A stretch of 64,000 nt of DNA, from positions 124,001 to 188,000 of the forward strand of contig NZ_LMLP01000001.1 in assembly GCF_001421965.1 (NCBI RefSeq). The letters run 5' to 3'. The DNA is from Sphingomonas sp. Leaf67 (GTDB taxonomy: Bacteria > Pseudomonadota > Alphaproteobacteria > Sphingomonadales > Sphingomonadaceae). The translations under genes and the position numbers were made by a program. The notes under the pieces were generated by a model, which worked only from the letters and a program-made list of their open reading frames with translations, had not been told where the DNA came from and did not search any database. Position 1 is the stretch's first letter. Each line of letters opens with the position of its first letter. Positions 35,890 to 43,788 of the stretch are shown here, in pieces.

Positions 35890-35923
35890 ATGCCGGGACG
35901 GGCGTATCGGCCCGCCCCGGCAT
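35890..35923 (-). terminator. Intercistronic hairpin between lipoprotein and TonB receptor
   Basis: Arms 35890-35903 and 35910-35923 form a 14-bp stem with one mismatch and a 6-base loop, 34 bp past the lipoprotein stop. It could terminate or attenuate transcription so that the two genes are made in different amounts. Confidence 0.65.
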
Positions 35924-35957
35924 CGGCGTGTCATCGCGGGTTACGCGATGGGTCGGA

Positions 35958-37589
35958 TCAACGGCCCTGGCAGGCGAAGTAGACCGACGAGAAGACCGGC
36001 GGGCCGGCGTCCTGCTTGGTGGTGTCGGCCGCACGGATCGTCGAGCGGTCCGTCGCGCTGGTTTCGCCAGCAATCAGGTTGATGCAGGCGACGTTGCCGA
36101 CCGACTTCACCACGCCGTTAACGTAGCGCATGTCCGAACCGCCGCGTTGACGGATCGCCGCCGGCGCGAGTGCCGTCTGGATGAAGGTGAAGTTGGCGTA
36201 GGTGCTATAGGTACGCGGCAGCAGGTCTTCGCCGTTGTTCGAGTCGATTTCGGTCGAGAACGAGTCGGCGGTCGCGCCGAGCACGCGCTGCGCCGCGATC
36301 ATGAACTGCATGAAGCCGCGATAGCCGTTGTCGATGTCGAAGCCGTCATCGTCAGCGCCAGTGATGGCGATGTACTTCAGGTTGGTCGTACCGCCGAAGA
36401 TTTCGATGCCGTCATCGGCCGAATTGTGGCTCTGGATATGATCGAGCACGGTGCCGCTGCCGGTACCGCCCAGCGTCAGGCCCTGCAATTCGTTGCCGTC
36501 GCTGATCGCGATGCCCGAATAGCGGATCTGGACATAGGACATCTGGCCCGAATTGTCGGCGGCGTTCGGCCCGCCGTAGAAGCGGCCGGTCACGCCTTCG
36601 ATCGCCTGCTGACACGTCGTCGACGAACCGTCGGCAGTATTCGGGCCGGTGCCGGTGGCGCAGACGGCGGTCGGCGCACGGCCGAGCAGGATGATACCGC
36701 CCCACTGACCCTGCGACGCGTCCGACACGCCGTTGTTTGCGAGGTTCTGCTGCGAGGTGAAGATGATCGGTGCGTCGCGCGTACCGATCGCCGAAATCTT
36801 CGAACCGCGGTTCACCAGCAACAGGTCGTTGGTGTTTTCCGACGAATCGGCTGCGATCACCGCACCGGCAGCGATCGTCAGCGTCACCCCATTGGCACCA
36901 ACACTACCTTCGTCGCGACCAACTTCGGTCTGCCCGCGCAGGCGATACACGACGCCCGCGATCTTCGGCAGCGACAGATCGGTGGTGATGTTCTGCGGCA
37001 GGCGGCAATAGCGCAGCGTCGGGCTAGTCGAGCTGTTCGTGCCATCGTCGGTCGTGCCGGTCGGACAGACCGAGGTCGCAGCGGCATAGGTACCGATCGA
37101 TGGCACCGAGGTGCAGCGCGCGCCCGAACCACCGAATTCGGCCGAGGTCGAGTTGCAGGTCCAGCCCTGGAACGCGGTATCGGTCGGACCGTTCAGCGCG
37201 CCGACATAGTTGGTGCTGGTGAAGAAGCTGTTGATCGTCGACGGATCGGCTGCGGTCGTCAGCGACGTCGCGCCGACCGGATACACGCCGTTCAGTACCG
37301 ACCCGACGCCGTTGACGTTGTTGTTGGTGCCGGCGTTGACGATCGCGAGCTGTTCGTCCGACGTCACGGTGATGCCGTTGACAGTGGTTTGCGCGGCGAA
37401 CTGCGCAGCGGTGATCGCGCTTGGCGTGGCCGACGCGGTTGGGGTGGGCGTGGGAGCCGGTGCCGGAACCGTCACGTTGATGCTGCCGGCACCCGGCGAG
37501 GCGACGCCATCGGCTCCGCTGCACCCGGCCAGCGCGGCACAAGCCGTCGTCGCCATGAGAATAAAGCCGAAGCGCTTGCTGCTGGCCAT
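35958..37589 (-). CDS. Beta-helix-like lipoprotein paired with TonB receptor
   Basis: This 543-residue predicted lipoprotein has a lipobox LAGC at about 20-23 after a short signal peptide, then a Pro/Thr linker (APTPTPTASATPS). The rest is rich in Gly, Asn, Thr and Ser with repeated strand turns (GGIILLGRAP, YVQIRYSGIAI, LDHIQSHNSADDGIEIFGG, DDGFDIDNGYRG), which suggests a right-handed beta-helix or similar surface fold. Four or more Cys pairs may form disulfides. Genes like this accompany TonB receptors in sphingomonads and Caulobacter relatives; the ligand is not established here. ATG 37589 is preceded in frame by GTG 37592, and either may be used. Confidence 0.75.
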   Translation of the reverse strand: MASSKRFGFILMATTACAALAGCSGADGVASPGAGSINVTVPAPAPTPTPTASATPSAITAAQFAAQTTVNGITVTSDEQLAIVNAGTNNNVNGVGSVLNGVYPVGATSLTTAADPSTINSFFTSTNYVGALNGPTDTAFQGWTCNSTSAEFGGSGARCTSVPSIGTYAAATSVCPTGTTDDGTNSSTSPTLRYCRLPQNITTDLSLPKIAGVVYRLRGQTEVGRDEGSVGANGVTLTIAAGAVIAADSSENTNDLLLVNRGSKISAIGTRDAPIIFTSQQNLANNGVSDASQGQWGGIILLGRAPTAVCATGTGPNTADGSSTTCQQAIEGVTGRFYGGPNAADNSGQMSYVQIRYSGIAISDGNELQGLTLGGTGSGTVLDHIQSHNSADDGIEIFGGTTNLKYIAITGADDDGFDIDNGYRGFMQFMIAAQRVLGATADSFSTEIDSNNGEDLLPRTYSTYANFTFIQTALAPAAIRQRGGSDMRYVNGVVKSVGNVACINLIAGETSATDRSTIRAADTTKQDAGPPVFSSVYFACQGR

Positions 37590-37770
37590 CACCGATGAAC
37601 TCCCGAAACCTGGTTTGTCGTTATGCGGGCGCGAGGCCCGGCGATCGTCCAGGGCTCCCCCTCTGGCCGATCCACGCTTGCCCGTTAGGATCGGCGGATG
37701 ACGGCACCATGCGATTCCGGTGAAGGTTCGAAGACGGTACGGTTTCGATTTTGTGACAGTGCGCCGGATC

Positions 37771-37786
37771 GGGACGGCAGCGTCCC
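37771..37786. repeat. Perfect hairpin upstream of lipoprotein gene
   Basis: GGGACG-GCAG-CGTCCC is a perfect 6-bp stem with a tetraloop. It lies in the 265-bp gap between tRNA-Val and the lipoprotein gene, next to the large tRNA terminator. Confidence 0.5.
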
Positions 37787-37794
37787 GAATCAGA

Positions 37795-37850
37795 AACGGC
37801 CGCCCGGCACATCGCCTCTGGACAGAGGTTCGACATGCCGGACGGCCGTT
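37795..37850 (-). terminator. Large two-hairpin terminator after tRNA-Val
   Basis: Outer arms 37795-37809 and 37836-37850 pair over 15 positions with one mismatch. They enclose a second hairpin, CCTCTG-GA-CAGAGG at 37815-37828. The minus strand continues into TTTCT. It lies directly after the tRNA-Val gene. Confidence 0.7.
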
Positions 37851-37854
37851 GATC

Positions 37855-37929
37855 TGGTGGGCGCGACAGGGATTGAACCTGTGACCCCACCCGTGTGAAG
37901 GGTGTGCTCTACCGCTGAGCTACGCGCCC
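37855..37929 (-). tRNA. tRNA-Val (anticodon CAC)
   Basis: The acceptor stem GGGCGCG/CGCGCCC, D arm TAGCTCAGCGGTAGAGCA, anticodon loop TTCACAC and T arm GGTTCAATCCC fold normally. The CCA end is encoded at 37855-37857. It is downstream of HU on the same strand. Confidence 0.97.
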
Positions 37930-37940
37930 GGAAAGCCGGA

Positions 37941-37966
37941 GGCCGGCTCCCTAAAGGGGTCCGGCC
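37941..37966 (-). terminator. Hairpin between HU gene and tRNA-Val
   Basis: GGCCGG and CCGGCC arms with four more inner pairs around CTAAA form a compact stem 15 bp past the HU stop. Confidence 0.55.
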
Positions 37967-37980
37967 ATGGTGTCCAGAAC

Positions 37981-38253
37981 TTAATTCACCGAGTCCTTCA
38001 GGCCCTTGCCGGCCTTGAACTTCGGCTGCGAGGACGCCTTGATCGTCATCGGTTCACCGGTGCGTGGGTTGCGGCCGGTCGATGCCTTGCGCTTCGATAC
38101 CGAAAACGTGCCGAATCCGACAAGGCGTACTTCGTCGCCCTTCTTGAGCGCCGCCGAGATGACGTCGAATACCGCTTCGACCGCCTTCATCGCATCGCCG
38201 CGGGTAAGCCCCGAATGGTCGGCGACCTGCCCGATCAGCTCCTGCTTGTTCAT
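37981..38253 (-). CDS. hupB: HU-family DNA-binding protein
   Basis: This 90-residue nucleoid protein has the IHF/HU layout: helices 1-2 (NKQELIGQVADHSGLTRGDA), GDEVRLVGFGTFSVSKRKA and the DNA-clasping arm with GRNPRTGEPM, then the C-terminal FKAGKGLKD. It lies downstream of lon, the arrangement common in proteobacteria. ATG 38253 gives the family start; longer in-frame starts are not supported. Confidence 0.96.
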   Translation of the reverse strand: MNKQELIGQVADHSGLTRGDAMKAVEAVFDVISAALKKGDEVRLVGFGTFSVSKRKASTGRNPRTGEPMTIKASSQPKFKAGKGLKDSVN

Positions 38254-38403
38254 CCCGTGGAACCCCCTTCGTATCAGAAAAATATGACCAAACTCGAACG
38301 CGGCAATAAGGCCGCTTCGTCGAAACCTGTCAAAGCAAATTGGCAAAGTCAGCGCAATCCAATGGATTGCGTAACATCGCTGCCATGCGTCGGTTGGGCG
38401 ACG

Positions 38404-38428
38404 CCGGCGGGACGGTGTTACCCGCCCC
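38404..38428 (-). terminator. Weak hairpin after lon
   Basis: GGCGGG (38406-38411) and CCCGCC (38421-38426) form a 6-bp stem just past the lon stop. No T run follows, so termination is uncertain. The rest of the 186-bp gap should hold the HU promoter. Confidence 0.35.
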
Positions 38429-38439
38429 GCCCCCGTGGA

Positions 38440-40923
38440 TCAATGCGGTCGCGATTCGGCGATACCGGGTACCGGTACGGGCGGCTGCGCAGCCAGATCG
38501 TCGGCCTCGGTCCAATCGATCGCGGTCAGCGGTTCGGTCAGGGCGAGTCGCAGCACTTCGTCGACATGCGACACCGGAATGATCTCCAAACCGCTGCGGA
38601 CGTTCGCCGGGATCTCCGCCAGATCCTTTTCGTTCTCGATCGGAATCAGCACGGTAGTAATACCCCCGCGCATCGCCGCCAGCAGCTTTTCCTTCAAGCC
38701 GCCGATCGGCAACACGCGCCCGCGCAGCGTCACTTCGCCGGTCATCGCCACCTCGCGCCGCACCGGCACCCCGGTCAGCGTCGACACGATCGAGGTGACC
38801 AGCCCGATGCCGGCAGACGGCCCGTCCTTGGGAACAGCACCTTCGGGCAGATGGATATGCACGTCCTTGCGATGGAACAGGCTCGGCTTGATGCCATAGC
38901 CTGGCGAGCGCGCCTTGACGTAGCTCCACGCCGCCTCGACCGATTCCTTCATCACGTCGCCGAGCTTGCCGGTGGTCTTGACCGACCCCTTGCCCGGCAC
39001 GGTGACGCTTTCGATCGTCAGCAATTCGCCGCCGACTTCGGTCCAGGCGAGACCGGTGACCGCACCGATCTGATGCTCTTCCTCGCCAACACCGAAGCGA
39101 TACTTACGAACGCCGGCAAATTCCGACAGGTTTTCCGGCGTGACGGTGACCGACGTTGCCTTGCCCTCAAGGATACGGCGCAAGGCCTTGCGAGCCAGCT
39201 TCGCGATCTCGCGCTCCAGCGTCCGCACGCCCGCTTCGCGGGTGTAATAGCGGATCAGGTCGCGAAGCCCTTCCTGCGTCAGTTCGAACTCGCCCGCTTT
39301 GAGGCCATGGGCATCGACCTGCTTGGCGACCAGATGCCGTTCGGCGATCTCGACCTTCTCGTCCTCGGTATACCCCTCCAGCCGGATGATCTCCATCCGG
39401 TCGAGCAACGGCTGCGGCAGGTTCAGCGTGTTGGCGGTGCATACGAACATCACGTCCGACAGATCGATGTCGATCTCCAGATAGTGGTCGTTGAACTTCG
39501 CATTCTGTTCGGGGTCGAGCACCTCGAGCAATGCCGATGCCGGATCGCCGCGGAAATCCTGGCCCAGCTTGTCGATCTCGTCGAGCAGGAACAGCGGGTT
39601 CGACGCTCCGGCCTTGCGCAGATTGGTGACGATCTTGCCCGGCAGCGAGCCGATATAGGTCCGGCGATGGCCGCGAATTTCGGCCTCGTCGCGCACGCCA
39701 CCCAGCGACTGCCGAATGAATTCGCGCCCCGTCGCCTTGGCGATCGACTTGCCGAGGCTGGTCTTGCCGACGCCCGGCGGGCCGACGAGACACAGGATCG
39801 GCCCCTTCAGCTTGTTGGTCCGCGCCTGCACCGCCAGATACTCGACGATCCGGTCCTTTACCTTTTCCAGCGCGTAATGATCCTCGTCGAGGACGGTCTG
39901 CGCAACCGCGATGTCCTTCTTCAGTTTGGACTTCTTGCCCCATGGCAGGCCCAGCAGCACGTCGAGGTAATTGCGCACGACGGTCGCCTCGGCGCTCATC
40001 GGCGCCATCGTCTTGAGCTTCTTCAGCTCCGACGTCGCCTTGGTCCGTGCTTCCTTGCTGAGTTTCAGCGTGGCGATCTTCTGGGTCAGCTCGGCGATTT
40101 CGTCGCCATCGCCATCCTCGCCCTCGTTACCGAGTTCGCGCTGGATCGCCTTCAACTGCTCGTTCAGATAATATTCGCGCTGGGTCTTCTCCATCTGCCG
40201 CTTCACGCGGCTGCGGATCTTCTTTTCGACCTGTAATACGCCCAGTTCGCCTTCCATGAAGGCGAACACCATTTCCAGCCGCTTCTGCGGATCAGCCTCG
40301 ACCAAGAGAGCCTGCTTGTCGGCGACCTTGACCGCGATGTTGCCAGCGACCGCATCGGCGAGGCGCGAGGCATCGTCCAGCTCGGAAAGCTGCACCGCGG
40401 TTTCGGCGGGCAGCTTCTTGTTGAGCTTGGCGTAATTCTCGAACTGGTCGACGACCGACCGCATCAGCGCCTTCAGTTCGGCACTCGGCTGGGCGACGGT
40501 TTCGGTGACGCGCTCGTCCATGCCCGCATCGGCATCTTCCAGCGTCGTATCACCCGCTTTGGCCGGAGCGACGGTCGCCACCAGATAATTGTCGACCGTT
40601 TCCAGTTCGGTCAGCGTCGCGCGCGCCTTGCCCGACACCAGCACCCGTACCGTACCGTCGGGCAGCTTCAGCATCTGCATGACTTCGGCCGAAACACCGA
40701 CATCGTACAGGTCTTCGCGCGCCGGATCGTCCTCACCCGGGTCGAGTTGCGCCACGAGGAAGATTTCCTTCGATCCCGCCATCGCCGCTTCCAACGCGGC
40801 GACCGACTTGTCGCGCCCGACGAACAGCGGCACGATCATATGCGGAAAGACAACGATATCGCGCAGCGGCAGCACCGGCAGCTTCAGCGGCTCGGACGAA
40901 ACGGAATTGGTAATCTCGGACAT
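38440..40923 (-). CDS. lon: ATP-dependent protease Lon
   Basis: This 827-residue Lon A protease has the N-terminal substrate domain (LPVLPLRDIVVFPHMIVPL), coiled helices, the AAA module with Walker A GPPGVGKTSLGKSIA and Walker B LFLLDEIDK, and the protease domain with catalytic Ser in PKDGPSAGIGLVTS and Lys in GLKEKLLAAMRGG. It degrades misfolded and regulatory proteins. ATG 40923 has GGAG upstream. It is divergent from the M1 peptidase gene and upstream of HU. The C-terminal tail ends in a Pro-rich stretch. Confidence 0.97.
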   Translation of the reverse strand: MSEITNSVSSEPLKLPVLPLRDIVVFPHMIVPLFVGRDKSVAALEAAMAGSKEIFLVAQLDPGEDDPAREDLYDVGVSAEVMQMLKLPDGTVRVLVSGKARATLTELETVDNYLVATVAPAKAGDTTLEDADAGMDERVTETVAQPSAELKALMRSVVDQFENYAKLNKKLPAETAVQLSELDDASRLADAVAGNIAVKVADKQALLVEADPQKRLEMVFAFMEGELGVLQVEKKIRSRVKRQMEKTQREYYLNEQLKAIQRELGNEGEDGDGDEIAELTQKIATLKLSKEARTKATSELKKLKTMAPMSAEATVVRNYLDVLLGLPWGKKSKLKKDIAVAQTVLDEDHYALEKVKDRIVEYLAVQARTNKLKGPILCLVGPPGVGKTSLGKSIAKATGREFIRQSLGGVRDEAEIRGHRRTYIGSLPGKIVTNLRKAGASNPLFLLDEIDKLGQDFRGDPASALLEVLDPEQNAKFNDHYLEIDIDLSDVMFVCTANTLNLPQPLLDRMEIIRLEGYTEDEKVEIAERHLVAKQVDAHGLKAGEFELTQEGLRDLIRYYTREAGVRTLEREIAKLARKALRRILEGKATSVTVTPENLSEFAGVRKYRFGVGEEEHQIGAVTGLAWTEVGGELLTIESVTVPGKGSVKTTGKLGDVMKESVEAAWSYVKARSPGYGIKPSLFHRKDVHIHLPEGAVPKDGPSAGIGLVTSIVSTLTGVPVRREVAMTGEVTLRGRVLPIGGLKEKLLAAMRGGITTVLIPIENEKDLAEIPANVRSGLEIIPVSHVDEVLRLALTEPLTAIDWTEADDLAAQPPVPVPGIAESRPH

Positions 40924-40959
40924 GGACACTCCACGACCCGGCCGAACTGCCGGACCCAC

Positions 40960-40974
40960 CCACCTATATGGTGG
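40960..40974. promoter_or_regulatory. Palindrome in the lon / aminopeptidase intergenic region
   Basis: CCACC-TATAT-GGTGG is a dyad in the 94-bp gap between divergent lon and M1 peptidase genes, 37 bp upstream of the lon ATG. It looks like an operator; no known regulator consensus was recognised. Confidence 0.4.
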
Positions 40975-41017
40975 TACTTACCGCCCCATCAATCTCCGGT
41001 CGATGGGAAGCTGATCG

Positions 41018-42718
41018 GTGGCCTTTCCCCTGACGCTCCTGCTTGCCGGCGCGGCGGCGCTATCGCCGGCCCCAAAACTGCCACCGATCCCGCCGGTGCA
41101 TCCGATGACGCTTCGATCTGGAGGGCAGGTCGCACCGGAACGTGCTGCGTTGCGGCTGGCGCATGTCGACCTCGCGATCGAAGCGCTGCCGGCACGGCGC
41201 GCGCTGTCCGGGCGGGCCGTCCTTACGCTCGATGCACGGGCGGCGACGCCGCGAATTATCATCGACCTCGACGATGCGTTGACCGTGTCGGCAGTAGCGA
41301 TCGGCGGGACCGCCCTGCCCAAGGCGGCGTGGCGGCAGGGCGGCGGGCAGATCGTCATCGATCGTCCGCTGTCCACCGGACAACGAGCGGCAATCGACAT
41401 CCGCTATGCCGGGCAACCACGCGTCGCCAAACGAGCGCCATGGGACGACGGCTTCGTATGGAGCGAATGGCAGGGCAAGCCATGGTTCGGCACCACCGCC
41501 CAGCTGACCGGCTGCGACCTGTGGTGGCCTTGTCTCGATTTTCCGGCGGGTGAGCCGGCGACGGCGGACCTGCACTTCACCGTGCCCGCCGGCCTGTCCG
41601 CGCCCGCCAATGGCGTGTTGCGCGGGATCGACCGGCTACCGGACGGGCGCACGACGTGGAACTGGCATTCGGGATCGGTGAACCCCTACGCGCTGACGAT
41701 CAGCGTCGGGCCGTACCGCGAGATCAGCGGTACCTATCGCAGCCGTTATGGCAACGTCATCCCGCTCCATTTCTGGCACCTGGTGGGCAAGGATGCCCCG
41801 GCCGCGAAGCTGTTCGACGAATTCGCCCCGACACTCGATTTCTTCGAACAGGTTATCGGCCCCTACCCGTTCGCCGATCAGAAGGTCGGCGTGGTCGAGA
41901 CGCCGTATCTCGGCATGGAGCATCAGACGATCAACGCCTATGGCAATGGCTACAAGCCGGCACCGGAGGGCTTCGACTGGCTGTTCCAGCACGAATTCAG
42001 TCACGAATGGTTCGGCAATCAGATGACGGCGGCCGACTGGGACGATTTCTGGCTGCACGAATCGTTCGCCGCCTACATGCAGCCGCTCTATGCGAAGTGG
42101 CGGGAGGGCGATGCCCGTTACATTGCCATGATGCTGGTCCAGCGCGACCGGATCGCCGCCAAGGTTCCCGTCGTGTCGGGCGTTCCCCGCACCGCGCGCG
42201 AGATGGAGGGGAAGGCTGGTCCCGGCACCGACGTCTATTTCAAAGGCGCGTGGATGCTCCACACGCTGCGCCACCTGATCGGTGACCGGGCCTTTTTCGC
42301 CGCGACCCGGCGGCTGGTGTACGGGCGCCCCGATCCGAAGCCCGGCAATTTCCAGCCGCGGTTTGCGACCACCCGCGATTTAGAGATCGCTGCGGCGCAG
42401 GAAAGCCGCCGCGACCTCGGCTGGTTCTTCGACACCTATCTGCGGCGGGGCACCCTCCCCGACCTGATCGAGACCCGCGATGGCGATCGTCTGGCGCTGC
42501 GGTGGAAGGTGCCGGGCGATGGCCCATTCCCCCTTCCGGTCGAGGTCGAGGTCGACGGCGTCGTACGAACCGTGCCGATGGCCGACGGCAGCGCCACGAT
42601 CATCCTGCCGGCCGATGCGCACGTCGTGATCGATCCGATGGCGCGATTGCTACGCCGATCGATCGCGGTCGAACGGATGCAGGCACCGATTGCGCCGCCA
42701 AACGTTGCAACGCCATGA
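41018..42718 (+). CDS. M1-family metallo-aminopeptidase, secreted
   Basis: This 566-residue peptidase starts at GTG and has a likely signal peptide (FPLTLLLAGAAALS). The N-terminal beta domain is followed by the thermolysin-like core with the exopeptidase motif variant GMEHQ and the zinc site HEFSHEWFGNQ plus the downstream Glu in WLHESFA. It removes N-terminal residues from peptides, probably in the periplasm. It lacks the long C-terminal domain of E. coli PepN. It overlaps the next small gene by 4 bp (ATGA) and is divergent from lon. Confidence 0.92.
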   Translation: MAFPLTLLLAGAAALSPAPKLPPIPPVHPMTLRSGGQVAPERAALRLAHVDLAIEALPARRALSGRAVLTLDARAATPRIIIDLDDALTVSAVAIGGTALPKAAWRQGGGQIVIDRPLSTGQRAAIDIRYAGQPRVAKRAPWDDGFVWSEWQGKPWFGTTAQLTGCDLWWPCLDFPAGEPATADLHFTVPAGLSAPANGVLRGIDRLPDGRTTWNWHSGSVNPYALTISVGPYREISGTYRSRYGNVIPLHFWHLVGKDAPAAKLFDEFAPTLDFFEQVIGPYPFADQKVGVVETPYLGMEHQTINAYGNGYKPAPEGFDWLFQHEFSHEWFGNQMTAADWDDFWLHESFAAYMQPLYAKWREGDARYIAMMLVQRDRIAAKVPVVSGVPRTAREMEGKAGPGTDVYFKGAWMLHTLRHLIGDRAFFAATRRLVYGRPDPKPGNFQPRFATTRDLEIAAAQESRRDLGWFFDTYLRRGTLPDLIETRDGDRLALRWKVPGDGPFPLPVEVEVDGVVRTVPMADGSATIILPADAHVVIDPMARLLRRSIAVERMQAPIAPPNVATP

Positions 42719-42951
42719 AACAGCTTGGAAAACGCGCGGCCGAGATGGCGGCGACCTTCATGATCGGCGACGGTATGCTGGGCTTGTTGCAGCCGCGCCG
42801 CCATGTCGAACTATGGCAGGAGCGTGCGGGCGGCGCGCAGTTTCTGGTGCGACCGTTTGTCGACCATCCGAACCGCCGCCGCGCCTATGCCGTCTTGCAG
42901 ATCGTCGCGGGGCTGGCACTCGCCGCGCGGCAGGTTACGTCACCACGGTGA
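42715..42951 (+). CDS. Small hypothetical protein coupled to the M1 peptidase
   Basis: This 78-residue protein starts at an ATG that overlaps the peptidase stop (ATGA), so translation is probably coupled. It has mixed amphipathic helices (LGKRAAEMAATFMIGDGMLGLL), a basic middle (DHPNRRRAY) and a hydrophobic C-terminal helix. I do not recognise a family. A peripheral membrane protein is possible. Confidence 0.6.
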   Translation: MKQLGKRAAEMAATFMIGDGMLGLLQPRRHVELWQERAGGAQFLVRPFVDHPNRRRAYAVLQIVAGLALAARQVTSPR

Positions 42952-42989
42952 CCCGTTAGCCGCAGAGGCAACGCATTGTGTTGGATCGT

Positions 42990-43691
42990 TTATCGTGAAG
43001 CGATCGTGTCGATCCATGCGGGAAGGTCGCCAAGACCCGACAGTTGCTTGAAGCGGTCGTGATTAGATGGCGGCGGTGCGGCTTCGTGCGTCCATGCCAG
43101 CGGCTGCGGTACGAACGCCGCCCACGCTCCGGCGGCCAGCGCGGGCAGGACGTCGGATCGCATCGAATCACCGGCCATCACCGCCCGCTCCGCCGGAACA
43201 CCATAGCGATCGAACAGCCGCGCAAAGGTGTCGACCGTCTTGTCGCTGACGATCTCGATCCCTGAAAACCGGTCGCCCAGCCCCGACGCCGCCAGCTTCG
43301 CCTCCTGATGCAGCAGGTCGCCTTTCGTCACCAAAACCAGTCGGCCACGGTCGGCCAGGGCATCGAGCGTTGCCTCGATCCCGTGCAGCAGTTCGACCGG
43401 ATGGGCGAGCAGCCGTCGTCCGGCGGCAAGCAGGTCGACGATTACCCCGCTCGGCAATCGCTGACCGCCCAGTTCGAGCGCGGTTTCGATCATCGACAGC
43501 GTGAACCCCTTGGCACCATAGCCATAGAGTTTCAGGTTGCGCGCCTCGCACGCCTCAAGGGTTTTCATCGCCACATCGCCGTCCGCAAAGGGCCGAAGCA
43601 TCGCGACAAAGGCGGCATGCGCCTCCTCGAAATGCCGCATATTGTGCCACAGCGTGTCGTCGGCATCGAGGCAGATGAGGTCGATCGGCAT
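42990..43691 (-). CDS. HAD-family hydrolase
   Basis: This 233-residue phosphatase-like protein has HAD motif I DADDTLW with the nucleophile Asp, a cap region at ~20-95, motif II LVTKGD, the conserved Lys in VSDKTVDTF and motif IV AGDSMRSDVLPALAAG. The substrate cannot be named; small phosphorylated metabolites are typical. It is downstream of clpX across a terminator. Confidence 0.87.
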   Translation of the reverse strand: MPIDLICLDADDTLWHNMRHFEEAHAAFVAMLRPFADGDVAMKTLEACEARNLKLYGYGAKGFTLSMIETALELGGQRLPSGVIVDLLAAGRRLLAHPVELLHGIEATLDALADRGRLVLVTKGDLLHQEAKLAASGLGDRFSGIEIVSDKTVDTFARLFDRYGVPAERAVMAGDSMRSDVLPALAAGAWAAFVPQPLAWTHEAAPPPSNHDRFKQLSGLGDLPAWIDTIASR

Positions 43692-43740
43692 GACTCAGGC
43701 GATACCGGACGACCAGGCCCGCCAAAAGCCCATAAACGAA

Positions 43741-43771
43741 ACGGGCGCCGGTTATCCGACGCCCGTCTTTC
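43741..43771 (-). terminator. Terminator after clpX
   Basis: ACGGGCG (43741-43747) and CGCCCGT (43760-43766) form a 7-bp stem. On the minus strand it follows the clpX stop and is followed by TTTCG. Confidence 0.65.
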
Positions 43772-43788
43772 ACTACAGGGTGGGCAGC

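Noticed and set aside
37739-37760. Pho-box-like half site (CTGTCAC on the minus strand) before the lipoprotein gene
   Set aside because: Only one half matches; the second half 11 bp on has about 3 of 7 matches, so phosphate control is unsupported.
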